Assembly: GCA_035771165.1 (NCBI GenBank)
Contig: JAWNZC010000337.1
Coordinates: forward strand, 5,013,501-5,077,500
Direction of reading: 5' to 3'
From: Paragorgia papillata
Taxonomy: Eukaryota > Cnidaria > Anthozoa > Scleralcyonacea > Coralliidae
DNA length: 64,000 nucleotides
Part shown: positions 1 to 11,042 of the stretch, piece after piece
How positions within the stretch are numbered: position 1 is the stretch's first letter
Layout: each line of letters begins with the position of its first letter
Notes under the pieces: generated by a model
The model's database searches: none
Seen by the model: the letters and a program-made list of their open reading frames with translations, nothing else
Told to the model about the DNA's origin: nothing
Program-made: the position numbers and the translations under genes

Positions 1-2
1 CT

Positions 3-501
3 GAGCCGAAGGCGAGGGTTAACATTCGCTCTAAGAAGGGCCAAAAACATATTTATGCCCAAGAACATCAACTCTATTACTATTATAATTATTTTATTGG
101 GCATTTAGGGGGGAAATGAAAGACAGTATACGGTAAGCAGTATCTTGGACAGTGCCACCTTCGCGTCGGCGTGTATTTAATTGCAACAAATATTTACATA
201 ACTCATAACTTAAGCCTGGTTTCCATATAACCGTAAGAGTCGGCGGCATGGCTGCGGCAAGCGGCAATGCCGTCCAATCGCATACAGTTTTTTATTGCTG
301 ACTAATTCAACACTGTCTATGATTGGACCATCACCCCTTGCCGTAGCAATGCCGCCGGCTCTTACGGCTATATGGAAACCAGGCTTTACATGTAACTTGG
401 CAGAAAAACGCAACGTCATCAAAACAATCTTTGCTCCAAAGTATTGACAAGAAAAATATACAATTCCGTAAACAACAAATTAAACCAATAATGATTTAGA
501 A
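3..501 (+). repeat. interspersed repeat, copy A
   Basis: About 500 bp that recurs nearly base for base at 47319-47813 in the same orientation. It begins in the window edge and contains a smaller foldback (215-384). No convincing coding capacity: the open frames in it read through the foldback arms. The copy here has a few extra bases inside the foldback compared with the other copy. Confidence 0.85.
215..384. repeat. foldback MITE nested in repeat copy A
   Basis: The ends, CCTGGTTTCCATATAACCGT and its near reverse complement, form an imperfect hairpin that continues inward through GCCGGCGGCAT. The same 167-bp unit sits at 47531-47697. It is a short non-coding inverted-repeat element with no transposase of its own; superfamily not determined. 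Confidence 0.75.
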
Positions 502-728
502 CCAGGGGCGGATCTAGGGGTCGTCAAACCAGTCACGCGACTAACGTAAAAATTGCGGAGTTAAATAGTTAATTAATTAAAATTCGAATGATAGTCCAGT
601 TATGATGAGTTATCTATTTTCAAGCAGCGGCACCATTGTAGTCCAGTTATCAAGTTTCATGCTGCGGCTGAGTTTCTGTAAAGTAATATTATCAAGTCAA
701 CGAACAGCGGACTTGCGCGTGAGTTTTG

Positions 729-926
729 ACCGATCTGAGTCAGATTCTAGCCATCTGATTGGTCAATATGCTCATCTCCATGGAGATCAGCAATTTTAAC
801 CGATCTGTGGGGAGTTCTGACTGATTTAGGAATCAGGGGCTCGTATACAAGCTATCTGATTGGCTAATTCAAAAAATATTCGTATTCTTATTGGTCACAT
901 TTTTTGACCGATCTTGACCGATTTTT
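729..926. promoter_or_regulatory. cluster of GACCGATCT-type motifs
   Basis: At least four close variants of GACCGATC(T) occur between 729 and 926, about 140-340 bp upstream of the exon-like ORF starting at 1065. They could be subterminal transposase-binding repeats of the surrounding hAT-like element or promoter elements for the ORF. Neither role is shown by sequence alone. Confidence 0.3.
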
Positions 927-1064
927 TTTTGACCAATTCGCAGTGTGGGATATGATCTTGCTGTATACACTCAAGGGCTGACGAATCCAGCCTTTCTGAT
1001 CGCTGCTTGGCCACTGAGGTTCAATTCGAAGTCCCACGTTAGAGTAGAAAGAATTTAAACAGCA

Positions 1065-1303
1065 ATGTCTTGTAGTATTTACGATACTGTTCAGTCTGCG
1101 TTTGCGGGGAACGATAAAAAATGTCTACAAGAAATTTATGCTGATCTGATGAAGCGAATCGACGCTTCGCCGAAGAGTTCTGTTGAAGAGCTTTTGAGTG
1201 CGATAAACAGCACGAACTTCTGCCTCAGTAGAAATTTTGGTGCCGAGAATTTAATCCCGAAGTGTGTTCGAGATCAAAAGAACAAGTCCTGTACTGCTAT
1301 AAG
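1065..1303 (+). CDS. candidate first coding exon, unknown protein
   Basis: An ATG-initiated reading frame of about 79 codons opens with MSCSIYDTVQ and ends at AAG|GTAAAT, a good donor in phase 2. Composition is protein-like: mixed charged and hydrophobic residues and a helical first half. The next AG that restores frame in phase 2 lies near 3175 and would join it to the Crypton-like frame that follows. That join is speculative, because the middle of a Crypton recombinase would be missing. It lies inside the hAT-like element, so it may instead be a captured or element-specific exon. No family recognised. Confidence 0.4.
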
Positions 1304-1574
1304 GTAAATTAAACATATTTTGTCTTGTTTTAGAATGTCTATTAACAGAACAAGCTGTGCGCCGATTTTAATATTTAGGCTTGTATATGATAATCTCAAT
1401 GGAATTTACCCAAATTAGCATATTTTTGCGGTCAAAAGGTTATTAATATCTAAATCATATAAATGCATTATAAAAGCAGCATTATATCAATTAATATCAG
1501 CTAAAGATTTCTACTTAGGTATCGATTATTCTATATATTTATTCACCGAACAAAATAAGTGGCATTGTATATTC

Positions 1575-2636
1575 ATTACCAGAAATTTGGGACATTTTGC
1601 GGCCACGTTCGTAGCCAGTGGTTGCTCCCATGATAATAATATACAGTAAATATTTTGCGAAAATGCAAACGGCTGCTAAGAACTAAGATCGCCTCTCCTT
1701 TCAAAGTAAACAAACATGGCTGCAGGCTGCTCGAAAGAGAAGAGACCTCCGTGGCTTCGTCGTTTGTCCTTCTCGCAGCTCAACTCCACGTTTAGACATA
1801 ACGGCCTCCTGCTGATAGACGAAATCGGAGTTTCGACTGTGTATACAATCTGAGTCGAGATAAAACGTAGTTCGTTTATAACATGAGGCTGAAACAACCG
1901 CAGTAAACATAACATTTCTGATTTCAGAAACCTTTTAATGCTTAGGTATTCTATAAGGATAAAATTTGCTTCTCAATTATCCTTGACAATAATCCTAAGC
2001 GTAGTGTCTAAAAATAATGAACTCAAAACATGAAAAAATAGTCCCAGCCTATGTTATCTTCCCGTTATGCTTTAATAGACACGATGTAATTTGCATAGGG
2101 GCCCAAATTGAAAAGAAAACTAATTTGCATGTGGGCCTAAATAAAACTACGATTTGGTGTATTGCTCAAACTCACTGTAAAACCAAGAAAGTTTAAAGGC
2201 TTTGGGAACCGCAATGTTGTTAGATACGGAGATATTTACGAGTTATATTAGCAGTTCGAACATTGCTTAATACATAACAAGCTCCGCACTTTGCATCGTT
2301 CGCAAGGAAAGTGGTTTATTTGGCAGATTTGTATCGCATGTTTAGCAGGATTACTATGGCTTACATAACAGAATGAGTCAAATAAGCAGCGTAAATAAAT
2401 CGATGTTGGGAACCGGCTGTGTATTTCGGTAAGCGAACATTTTTTGTTTTAACGTTTCCTTACTTAACTCTTAACAGGAATCGAGCTCCGCAACCGAGAA
2501 GTCTATGTCCCTAGTAGGATAAATTTTAAAATTTGCGATTTTACTGTATTATTCCTTATACGATTTGGCCGTCATGTTTAATGGCCTATATGCGCCCGCG
2601 CGACGCCATCTTGTCCCAAATTTCTGGTAATGTTGT
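1575..2636. mobile_element. 1.06-kb foldback insertion
   Basis: The ends CCAGAAATTTGGGACA and TGTCCCAAATTTCTGG are near-perfect inverted repeats. Flanking host sequence is interrupted: the left flank (1515-1578) and right flank (2636-2700) together correspond to the uninterrupted block 2790-2910, so the insertion is visible by comparison. TTGTAT occurs at both borders and may be the target duplication. It contains one short ORF (1716-1853). Confidence 0.6.
1716..1853 (+). CDS. short ORF or exon, 45 codons, unknown
   Basis: An ATG in good context (ACAAACATGG) opens a 45-codon frame starting MAAGCSKEKRPPWLRRL and ending in TGA. The opposite strand is also open, so coding status is weak. The basic, tryptophan-containing start resembles a nuclear-protein N-terminus, but no family is recognised. 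It lies inside the 1575-2636 foldback. Confidence 0.25.
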   Translation: MAAGCSKEKRPPWLRRLSFSQLNSTFRHNGLLLIDEIGVSTVYTI

Positions 2637-3162
2637 ATTTAGTCTATTTTGTTAGGCTATCAATAGACCGACAGCATGGTCTGGTGTAATACGATCATAA
2701 CCTGCCAGGCTGCCAAAATTGCCTTTGGCTTTGCAGGAGAAAATGCTTTAACTGATGGCCGCATATTGACTAGTGTCATAAATATATATTATCTATTATT
2801 CTATATATTTATTCACCGAACTAAATATGTGGCATTGTATTTTATAGTCTATTTTGTTGCTAATGTTAGGCTATCAATTGAGCGGACAGCATGGTGTGGT
2901 ATAATACGATCATGTGAAATAAACTGTAAACTCCTGCTTTAAGCCAGTTAATTTTTAATTTAATACTGAATACCACAACCCCCTCAAAAAAATCCCCCCC
3001 CTGAGTGTTGACGACTAAAATTTTGACTAACGTATGAAAATTCATGGATCCGCCCCTGGAGGCCCAAGGATAGTGTTAATTTAGTGGACAAAACTGATCG
3101 AAGGTAAGTTTGAATTTCTTTAATAAATAACATCGCCAATTAATGTCATTAATTCAGCAGTG

Positions 3163-4186
3163 GAATTCTGTTATAGGCTGAGTTTGTTTCGCAAGGTGTT
3201 AGACGCAGAGATGAGAGAAGGCACGAGGGAAGGACTGTCGACGAAATGCAAAAAGCCCGAAAGACGCAAGATAACGGCTGAAGAAGAGGAGATTATGTGG
3301 GCCAAAGGCGTTTTGGGGACCGAAACAGCTGAGTGTCTTTTACATACAATATATTTCTATAATGGTAAAATGTTCGGTTTACGAGCTGCCGAACATCGTC
3401 AATTGCGGTTTCGTATCATGTTGTGTTTGATGAAAGTTATAGTAAGACTTTCCATGGTGGATTGAATTATTTGAAATATCAACGCCACGTGTGGTTAGAC
3501 ATTTCTGTCACAAACCAGTGGTTGAACATAGCAGATGTTTGGTGTATATCTATAAGATGTATTTGAGCAAAATCCAGAAACTAGCAGAGAACATAGAAGC
3601 ATTTTACTTCCGACCGCATAGAAACTCCAAAGTGTCAGTGATTATGAGAGTGTAGCTGTTGGCATTAATACATTGAATAAGATTTTGCCTGAAAAACTAT
3701 GCGCAAGAGCGGGATTAACAAGGAAGACGGCACACTCATTAAGGGTAACTTGTGCAACTAACCTTTTTCAGAGTGGGGCAGAGGAGAAGATTATTCGTGA
3801 AAGGACGGGTCATAAATCTGATGCACTTCTACGTTATGAGCATCCGACAGAGAAGCAGTTGGAAAAGGCCAGTACTGCTTTAGGCCCCGTAAATTCGTAC
3901 GAGTCTGAATTATCTACCGATATTGAAGTAAATGAAAGTATTTTTTGGAATGAATTGGAAGTGACCGATGAGTCAAATCGACATACCTGAATTAGGGGAT
4001 GAATATGTTTCGAGTTTGTTTGATGACGATAATTCGGATGATCTTCTTTGTGAAATAGCTATGGCTGAGGAAAACAAGGAAAGCAAGGATCATTCGAATA
4101 CAGATAACAACTCGAATGTTATGGTGAATCCTATTTTCAATAATTGTACGGTGAATTTAACTGTTAACATGTGTCCAAAACAGTAA
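3163..4186 (+). pseudogene. Crypton-type tyrosine recombinase, decayed (copy 1)
   Basis: Crypton transposons encode a tyrosine recombinase that cuts and joins circular DNA intermediates. Frame 3160-3465 carries LDAEMREG, the ITAEEEEIMW motif and an AAEHRQLR block typical of the core. Coding-like sequence continues in another frame through 3480-3670. Frame 3673-3990 holds AHSLR, ERTGHKSDALLRYE, giving the H-x-x-R, H and Y of the active site. A further shift near 3960 leads to an acidic tail ending NPIFNNCTVNLTVN (to 4186), typical of animal Crypton proteins. At least two frameshifts make it inactive as written. No terminal repeats are expected for Cryptons, so the element ends are not defined. 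Confidence 0.75.
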
Positions 4187-4189
4187 TGG

Positions 4190-4880
4190 TCGAGTTGTGT
4201 GTAATCTAGTGTGCGTAATTTTGTTGATGTGAAATTGAATAAAGAATTTAATTCATGATTTTTTACTTTGATTTACAGTAAATTCGTAAAGAGTGGGGAA
4301 GTGTGTGGATGGTGTAAATCTGATACAGAACTGATTAATAAAACATGAGTTCTGTACTAAAAGTAATTTTCAGTTGTACCCAGCTTGTAACATCAGATGC
4401 ATATGAAAAAATTGTCCAATGCGCTTTTTCATTTAATATTGCCTAATATATTATATTTTACACTCCTGTGTACATGTACCTCTTAGAGCAATTCTAATGA
4501 TTTTCTTTTATCTTATATCAGAATGATGAATCAATTGATGTCAAAATTGCAAAGTCAGTTGAGCTGCAGCTGATTATGTCAGGAAGTTTGTCATCTCTTG
4601 ACCCAATTTATATTGCCGCATAATATGGGCTTGGCTACTGCACTTTCATTATTGGTTGGTAGCAACTATATTTTGTAATATGGAGTACCCTTCCTTGGTC
4701 AAGGAACATGTGTTTGTATATTGGATCAGTATTGATGGACAATTGTAACAATTTGAAGAAAAGAGTGGCTATCAACACATTTTTAAAAGAACTTAGTTTA
4801 AAATTGTTAGTTTTTCATATACATGTATTATATGCACCTACCAGCCAAGTTTTTTTTAACTTTTAATACTTTTTTTAATT
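4190..4880. other. AT-rich non-coding stretch
   Basis: Follows the Crypton frame. AATAAA occurs near 4238, a possible poly(A) signal for the element. The rest is AT-rich and shows no gene, structured RNA or repeat that I recognise. Confidence 0.6.
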
Positions 4881-5098
4881 ACAGACAATTTCACATAACT
4901 TTTGACAACAATGTTCTGAAGTTCGTTCGGATATTTTCAAGTTCATTTGAACTTACACATCTGATTGGCTATTGAATTCCATGTAGCCAATCAAATGTGT
5001 CAGTTCAAATGAACGTGCAAACATCCGAACGAACTTGCGAATATTAGAACGAACTTCAGGACATCGTTGTCAAAAGTGATGTGAAATCGTCTGTAAAT
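4881..5098. repeat. 215-bp foldback MITE
   Basis: Reads ATTACAGACAATTTCACATA at the left and the near reverse complement at the right, with inner arms containing GAACGAACTT and CATTTGAAC. The whole unit folds into one long imperfect hairpin with a short loop near 4975. Non-coding; no other copy found in the window. Confidence 0.8.
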
Positions 5099-5189
5099 AT
5101 CTTAATTTTTGTAAATAATAAGTGGTTAAATTAACCCCCCAAATGTAATTAAATATATATGTAGTTATATTTACTTTTAAATTCTAGTA

Positions 5190-5440
5190 AAATAATTGTG
5201 GTTAAATTTACCACAAAAGTGCAGTTATTTTTTGTAGTTATATTTACTACAAAAGTGTAGTTAAATAAATGTAGTTAAAATTACTACAAAAGTGTGGTTA
5301 AATAAATGTAGTTAAAATTACTACAAAAGTGTGGTTAAATAAATGTAGTTAAAATTACTACAAAAGTGTGGTTAAATAAATGTAGTTAAAATTACTACAA
5401 AAGTGTGGTTAAATAAATGTAGTTTTAAATTACCACAAAA
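5190..5440. repeat. 37-bp minisatellite
   Basis: Four near-identical units beginning GTGTGGTTAAATAAATG at 5292, 5329, 5366 and 5403, with diverged units on the left. Each unit contains GTAGTTAAAATTACTAC, itself an inverted repeat, so the array can also form hairpins. Units are contiguous, with no spacers. Confidence 0.9.
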
Positions 5441-5639
5441 ATGTTAGTTATCCTGAACCTTTTTTTTAACTACGTTTTTGTAGAGGGGGTGGCGAGGGGG
5501 GGCGATCGATGGTCTTCAAGACCATTCCTGTTTTTACATTTATGACTTGTTTATAAATAAATCTAATGATATTCTGACGTGTATCATTCTATGTTCTGGT
5601 TTGATTTCAACAAAATTATGTAATTTATGTCTTTTAGAT

Positions 5640-5830
5640 TACTCTTTAATACATACCTAAAAATGCAGGAAATAGTGTTTCCGAGAACCTTGAAATCCAA
5701 AATTTACCGGAGGGCATGGACCCCCCTAGGATATCGAGGTTCTTGCCTCCCCAAACACAAGACCCAGCTATATACGCCACTGATTCTTTTGTTTTTCGGA
5801 GGTTTTCTACAATTTATACAACTGAGAGTT
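5640..5830. other. fragment resembling the hAT 3' non-coding region
   Basis: Shares the pattern 'GGAAAT..TTTCCGAGA..CT..AAAT..CAAA.TTTCCGG' and a following C-rich step with 40965-41030, the 3' non-coding part of the complete hAT element. Probably a short relic of a related element. The open frames here are not considered genes. Confidence 0.4.
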
Positions 5831-5949
5831 TGATTTTGAAGAAAGCAATTTGTTCTGTTTTGATATGGGAATTAGTTCTTTTATTTAGCATTATTTAGTT
5901 AGTTGTTTACGAAATTTATTTCATGCGTTCGGGCAATGCATGCGCTTCA

Positions 5950-7685
5950 CAATGCTATTTTGCATTCGATTTCTCTACAGTGATAAGTAGGAATAAGCTA
6001 TGGAGGACATGCAGTGACGAAGAACTGTTTATCACTCAAAATTCGTTTCTCTCGGCCGCGATAACGGAGAGTGATGTAATATCAGACGAAAATGTAGAAA
6101 TTGAAGACAGATTTAATCACTTGTTAGACAATGTTGAAATACAGGAACGAGTTCGACAATCTGTACCTGTGGCTACACGATACAAAGATGGATGGGCGGT
6201 GGGAGCTTTCGAAGCGTGGCGAACGAACAGAGAAAAAATGGCGCGACATGACACGTCTATCCGTGGCTTTAAAACGCCTATCATACACTGATGATACACA
6301 TGTCGGCGAACGAGATTTATGATTCGATGTCGTATTTCGTATTCGAAGTTAAAAAACAGGACGGCACGGAGTATATCCTGCCAACTCGTTGCATGGTTTG
6401 CTTTCTTCGATACAGCGTTATCTAAAAACTCAATCTGGCAAGCATTTCAGGTTCTTTAATGATGATTGCTTCAGTAAATTACGTACATCATTGGATACCG
6501 CTATGAAGGAGCGTTCTGCGGCTGGAATAGAGGCGCAAGGCAGAAGAGCTGAAGTTATTTCGTTCGACGAAGAGAATGAGCGGTGGTGGAAGAATATTTT
6601 AGGTGAAGGGAAAGGCAAGCAACTGGTGGAGACATTAGTATATACTTAGTCGAACTTCACTTCGCATTAAGAGGTGCATGAAAAGAACCTCGCCGTCTTC
6701 GTTACTTGAATTCTCAAATTATCGGTGAAGTACGATGGTCAAGGAAAGAAATATCTTGAATATACTGAGGATGTGAGTAAGACCAACGCTGGTGGTCTTA
6801 ACCATAGAAAGACGAAGCCCAAAGTTACTCGTGCATATGAAAATCCAGAGTCGGCAAGATGCATAGTTCGTTTATACGAAAAATATTGTCGTCTTTGGTA
6901 AGAGCCTTGTATATATGCAATATATATATAAATTTCTTTAATTTGGATGCAATCACATGCATTCATGGATGTCAATTGCGGTTGCATGCATGGGCGCGGT
7001 ATTTTGGTGTGTTTTGTGATTTTGTGGTGTTCTCGTTTTATAGTCCGAAAGAAAGAACCATGCAGTGTCGCTTTTTATCTTACCCCGTTGAAATGACCAA
7101 AGCCCGATCGTTGGTATTCCACAGTTCCGTTGGGTCACAACAAGTTGAGCAGTACATGCAGAAAAGCGATTGTGTACAGGACTAAAAGGTTTCAGAACAA
7201 ACTACTGTTTAAGAGCTACGACAGCAACGAGATTATACGACGCGAATTAAGTGGACGAACAGCTTATATGTGAAAAGACAGGCCGTTACTTATGATGATC
7301 ATACTCACATAAAATGTTATATTCTTTGAACTGTTGATGGTTTTGTTTCATGGATTATGGTAGGTATATATGTTAGTTTCAGTCGAATCTGTCTAAAATC
7401 AGTGATTTTGATAATTTGTTTGATTTTATCATCAGAACTTATAAGTCACTGATGTCACTCGTTTTAGGCCACCGGAGTCAAGCTGTGCGAGCTTACAAGA
7501 GAACGAGCGAAGAACTGCAGAAGAATGTTTCGTCGTCCGTGTTGTACGGGAATTCGACAAAGTCAAAAAGAATGTGTGTTGCCCCTGTCGAGGTGGAGGA
7601 GAAAAAGCCTGCCGAAGGCGAAGAGCAAACAGAAGATAAGAAAAAACAATATAACATTACTATTAACCTAAACTTGAACTCGTGA
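5950..7685 (+). pseudogene. Crypton-type tyrosine recombinase, decayed (copy 2)
   Basis: A second, more complete Crypton relic. In order: N-terminal block with TRYKDGWAVGAFEAWRTNRE (6168-6230); MSYFVFEVKKQDGTEY (6328-6375); SLHGLLSSIQRYL in a shifted frame (6385-6425); FFNDDCFSKLRTSLDTAMKE and the ISFDEENERWW motif (6450-6600); NYCLRATTATRLYDAN followed by a stop (about 7200-7250); VDEQLICEKTG; then GHRSQAVRAYKRTSEELQK (7467-7530) and a tail ending NITINLNLNS (7682). Frameshifts near 6250, 6378 and 6650, the stop near 7249 and a 186-bp interruption (7281-7466) make it non-functional. The H-x-x-R position reads Y-C-L-R. Product family is secure; origin as a transposon rather than a host gene is inferred from decay. 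Confidence 0.75.
7281..7466. other. 186-bp interruption of the Crypton catalytic core
   Basis: Splits the conserved TGH signature: the frame reads ...EKTG before it and GHRSQ after it, and GGCC occurs at both borders. It could be an intron (acceptor TTTTAG at 7467 is good; the donor is GC-like, not GT) or a small insertion with a GGCC duplication. It has stops in all frames. Confidence 0.45.
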
Positions 7686-7689
7686 ACCT

Positions 7690-8401
7690 CACTTTGTAAC
7701 TTCACTGTTTCTGGTGTTTTAGTTGGGCGTTATAGTGTGTTTTCGATTAAGATAAATATATGGATAGATGCGTGTGTTTCTTTAAAATATGAATTAAATT
7801 AATTTTGCAATGTTAATTTTAAGTAAGTTGTTTGGAGGTATTATTTTTAAGTAATCTGACCTACACTTCAACACCGCCTTTCCCCCGGAAACAATCAAAT
7901 ACCACCGCCTGCTTTGAGAATGAGGTTATTACGCGAGTTAATAACCAAGGGAAAACAAAAGAATATGGTCTGATCTCTGATGAGTTTATAAATGTATATT
8001 TCTATCTTTGCAACTGCATGTCCCGGTTTAGTCTTGAAGAGGGACTACAGTAATTCGCCCAATTTAGACTTTTTATCAAATTGCTCTTATTTTTTTATCA
8101 AAATATTATAAATATTATAATAAATATTATAAAATATTATGGTTCTTTTAAATCACCCTGATCTTCGTCGAATAGTTCCCGGACGTGTTGACCAGTTGAG
8201 TCTGTCTTGTTTTCATTAATACTTGAGTGTTTGGCCGGTTGATGTCTCGCTCCTCGAACATCTTCTGACAAACCAAAACGCGTCCAGTAAAATTCATTTC
8301 TTCTCCTCGCTCCATTCCCTTATACAATATAAAATTATATTGACTCAAGCGCAAAACGGCCTGTAATTATCACCCTTTAGATAAAAATAGGTATTTATTA
8401 A
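7690..8401. other. non-coding AT-rich spacer
   Basis: Holds a block at 7985-8080 (CCCGGTTTAGTCTTGAAGAG) that recurs at 9535, 12690, 14130 and 17270 within the tandem array, so part of the array's repeat family extends here. Nothing else recognised. Confidence 0.6.
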
Positions 8402-8784
8402 GCTCGAAAGGGGCATCCAGTCAAGGTCACATGCCGTTACACGACTGTCTGAAAATCGATGGATATCAGCAAGGTGAAATAAGAGACATCACAAAGAGAA
8501 TATCAGGAGGAAGTTTGTATAAGATCTGCGTTGATATTGGACATGTAAATTGCAAACGCATATCAATCAGAAAATGTCTCTTTTTTAAAAAAAGTACTGC
8601 GGCTATTTTCCTAAATATTTACCAAACCAGACAAACTTTCGTATGCTATAATTTAGTATATTGGAATTTTTATTGGGGGGAATTTCAAATTTCGAGTGTG
8701 GGCATATATACAATTTGTTAACATTTCGAGGCCTCTCCCTGTGCTGAATAAAATCGTCTGGCGTTAGCCAGAATAAACCTTAAA

Positions 8785-9091
8785 GGTGACGTACAGTCCG
8801 TTCTGCGCATGACCGAAATGTGGTCCCCAAAACATGACATTCGTAAATAATTACATGAAGTACTCAGCAAAATATAAACCGTTAGGAACAACATGGCAGA
8901 AAACCAAGCCATTCGGCGAGGATATCTCCTCGGATTTCATCTATTTCTCCTGAAAATGTTTTGTTTTGGGTACAAGTAATGAATGGGAACCAAGAAATGC
9001 TTACAATCTTGAATAAGGTATTAGTATTATTTTTGTAAATGAAGATGTAAACATTAGTTTCGTACATGCGCAGAACGGACTGTACATCACC
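8785..9091. mobile_element. 307-bp MITE (unit copy 1)
   Basis: Left end GGTGACGTACAGTCCGTTCT and right end its near reverse complement. Flanked by TTAAA-type sequence on both sides. Also at 13377-13683; absent from copy 3 (near 17930), where the flanks read CCTTAAAGACTCG without it. Confidence 0.85.
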
Positions 9092-9127
9092 TTTATATAA
9101 AGACTCGTTGTCAGGCTTCAACGTTTA

Positions 9128-10028
9128 TTAAAGAGGAACTACACTGTCCGTTTCGCGCATGTCCATAGAATTGTTTACGTTTTGATTTGATTTGAGTCCT
9201 TAATTATAATTTTGATAACATTTTGATAAAAGTTTTGGACGAATCAGTTCAAAGACTTACCACAGATTCTGCAGTTTCCAGAAGCGTAAAAATCCAGCAA
9301 CACTACAGCAACTTCCTGAGAATGAGAAAAATCCGAAGCACTTAACACTATAGCAACTTCCGCGTATAGAATGAGGACCAGCATGCCGATTGAATGTGAT
9401 ATTTCTAATTTTTCTGACTATAAAATAATTCATTATTTAATTCGTTGACAAAGCATTATACTCAGTCGCCGGCTAGCCGGTTTGATTCTAGCAAGCTATA
9501 TATGGCTTTATATTTATTTGTATTTTTGTAACTGCACTCGGTTTAGCCTTAAAGAGGGACTAGTCTACAGTCCGTTTTGCACACGAATGTTCTTTGATCT
9601 TGTTGTTGGAGACTCCATCGAAAATCCTATATGCTCGTTCTCATTCTATGCGGCCAACGGTTGATGTTGTCATGTTGATATTTTTCGTAAACAAGATGAT
9701 CAGTTTGTCAGATATACATCTCTACAACCCCTTCATCAAATCTGGTGGTAGCAGGAAACAATAGATGCCTCTAAAGTATGAATATTTGAAACTTTTCCAA
9801 GGAGGGGAAAATTTATAGAAGAAAGCAGCCTGAAGGCAGATCAGGAAGTTGCTGTAGTGTTGCTTGATTTTTACGCTGCTGGAAACCGGATAATCTGTGG
9901 TAAGTCTTTGAACGGATTCCGGTGCAAGACTTATATCGAAATGTTATAAAAAATATAATTAAGTACTCGAATCAAAACGTAAACAATCCTATGGACATGC
10001 GCAAAACGAGCAATTAGTTCCCCTTTAA
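9128..10028. mobile_element. 0.9-kb foldback (unit copy 1)
   Basis: Left arm begins TTAAAGAGGAACTACAC and continues through CGCGCATGTCCATAG and CAACACTACAGCAACTTCC. The right arm is the near reverse complement, ending CCCCTTTAA at 10028. Arms exceed 200 bp. The loop contains a block (GCCGGCTAGCCGGTTTGATTC) related to 12600-12730. The second copy is 13716-14618. Confidence 0.8.
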
Positions 10029-10416
10029 CAAATTTTATATATGCCCAAACACGAAATCTAAAATTTCCTTCAATAAATATTCCAGTATATTATAGTAGAG
10101 ATATTTTCTGATTGACATGCGATCGACATCAATATGAACGCAAATCTTAGTTATACAAACTTCCCTCTGATATTCTCTTTGTGATGTCTCTAATTTCCCC
10201 TTACTAGTGCATGTGATGTCAATCAATTTTCAGTCGACAGTCGTGCAACTGGCATGTGACCTTGACCGGATGTCCCTTTCAAGATCTTTCAATATTATAT
10301 ACCTTACCTATTAGATACTATATACCTGTCTATTGTAATTAATATTAATTTTTTTGTCTTTCCAGCATCCTTCGCAGGCAACTCTGTGCATGGGCTCTTA
10401 TGGTGAAGAAGTGGGA

Positions 10417-10553
10417 AAAACTTGGGTGGAGTGGGTAAACTCGGGTGGAGTGGGCGAACTTGGGTAGAGCGGGAAATCTTGGGTGGAGTGGGCAATCTCG
10501 GGTGGAGTTGGCAATCTTGGGTGGAGTGGACAATCTTGGGTGGAGTGGGCAAG
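10417..10553. repeat. 19-bp minisatellite (unit copy 1)
   Basis: Seven tandem units of the type AATCTTGGGTGGAGTGGGC, repeated with variants. Because 3 x 19 nt is 19 codons, the complementary strand reads as a proline-rich repeat of period 19 residues; this is a by-product of the array. Copy 2 has the same array at 15012-15149. Confidence 0.9.
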
Positions 10554-10689
10554 AGGGGTGTCACATTGGCCACAGACTGCACAGAGTTGCCTGTGGAGTA
10601 GGCTAAAGGTTTTTGTCTCATTTGAGTGATTTGAGGCAGCACTTCACTTGCGATAGTAACTTCTAGTTATAAATTTATGTACAACTTAA

Positions 10690-10915
10690 AGTCCATCTTG
10701 ACACAGGTACTTTAATTATGGCTGAACAAAAACAATAGGACTCAATGTTTCTTACAAGACTATTCTCCAAACTGGAAGGAAACGATGACATTGATTTTTG
10801 CGGAGGGAGAAAAACTAAAGAAACCGGTGAAAAATTATCGAGGCATACATAGGAGAGAACCAACAACTCTAGATCTACTCACATGAAGCCGTTAAGTTGG
10901 TCACCCATCCAAGTA
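10690..10915 (+). other. exon-like block with FCGG-x-KT motif
   Basis: The text TTTTGCGGAGGGAGAAAAAC..GG.GAAAA followed by AACCAACAACTC and CACATGAAGC is shared with 15310-15500 (tandem copy), 27630-27720 and, reversed, 57200-57290. Translated, the common part reads F-C-G-G-x-K-T with a spaced acidic tail. It could be a dispersed repeat with an old zinc-finger-like exon. No complete gene can be built around it. Confidence 0.35.
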
Positions 10916-11042
10916 TACTAACCCAATTCAACTGGGCTTATGCAACTTCAGTGACGAGAAGCAGCGCGCTAGCAGGTTGTGCCTCAATGCCTGTCCTTTT
11001 GACTTCGGTCCCGTATAATAAGAATCCTGGTAATCAATATAT

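Larger units (their letters stand above)
503..3058. mobile_element. hAT-like TIR element, non-autonomous, with nested insertion
   Basis: It starts CAGGGGCGGATC and ends GATCCGCCCCTG, a 12-bp perfect terminal inverted repeat of the type seen at hAT ends. The flanks do not give a clear 8-bp target duplication, so the boundaries are an inference. It holds an exon-like ORF (1065-1303), a nested foldback (1575-2636) and an interrupted tandem duplication (1515-1578 continued at 2636-2700, against 2790-2910). No hAT transposase is recognisable inside. Confidence 0.5.
8402..10288. mobile_element. 1.89-kb foldback element (unit copy 1)
   Basis: About 300 bp at the left (8402-8722) is the reverse complement of 10030-10288 at the right, including GTCAAGGTCACATG near each outer end. 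Inside lie two further foldbacks. The structure has three nested levels of inverted repeats and no recognisable transposase. Confidence 0.8.

Noticed and set aside
5190..5440. CRISPR-like regular repeats
   Set aside because: The 37-bp units are contiguous with no unique spacers and the genome is animal.
6859..7185. Independent 108-codon gene
   Set aside because: The last part is the Crypton recombinase in frame; the first part is low-complexity sequence, so it was merged into the Crypton relic.
10304..10642. Proline/threonine-rich 112-codon frame (also 14900-15238)
   Set aside because: Period of 19 residues follows directly from the 19-bp minisatellite; no gene signals.
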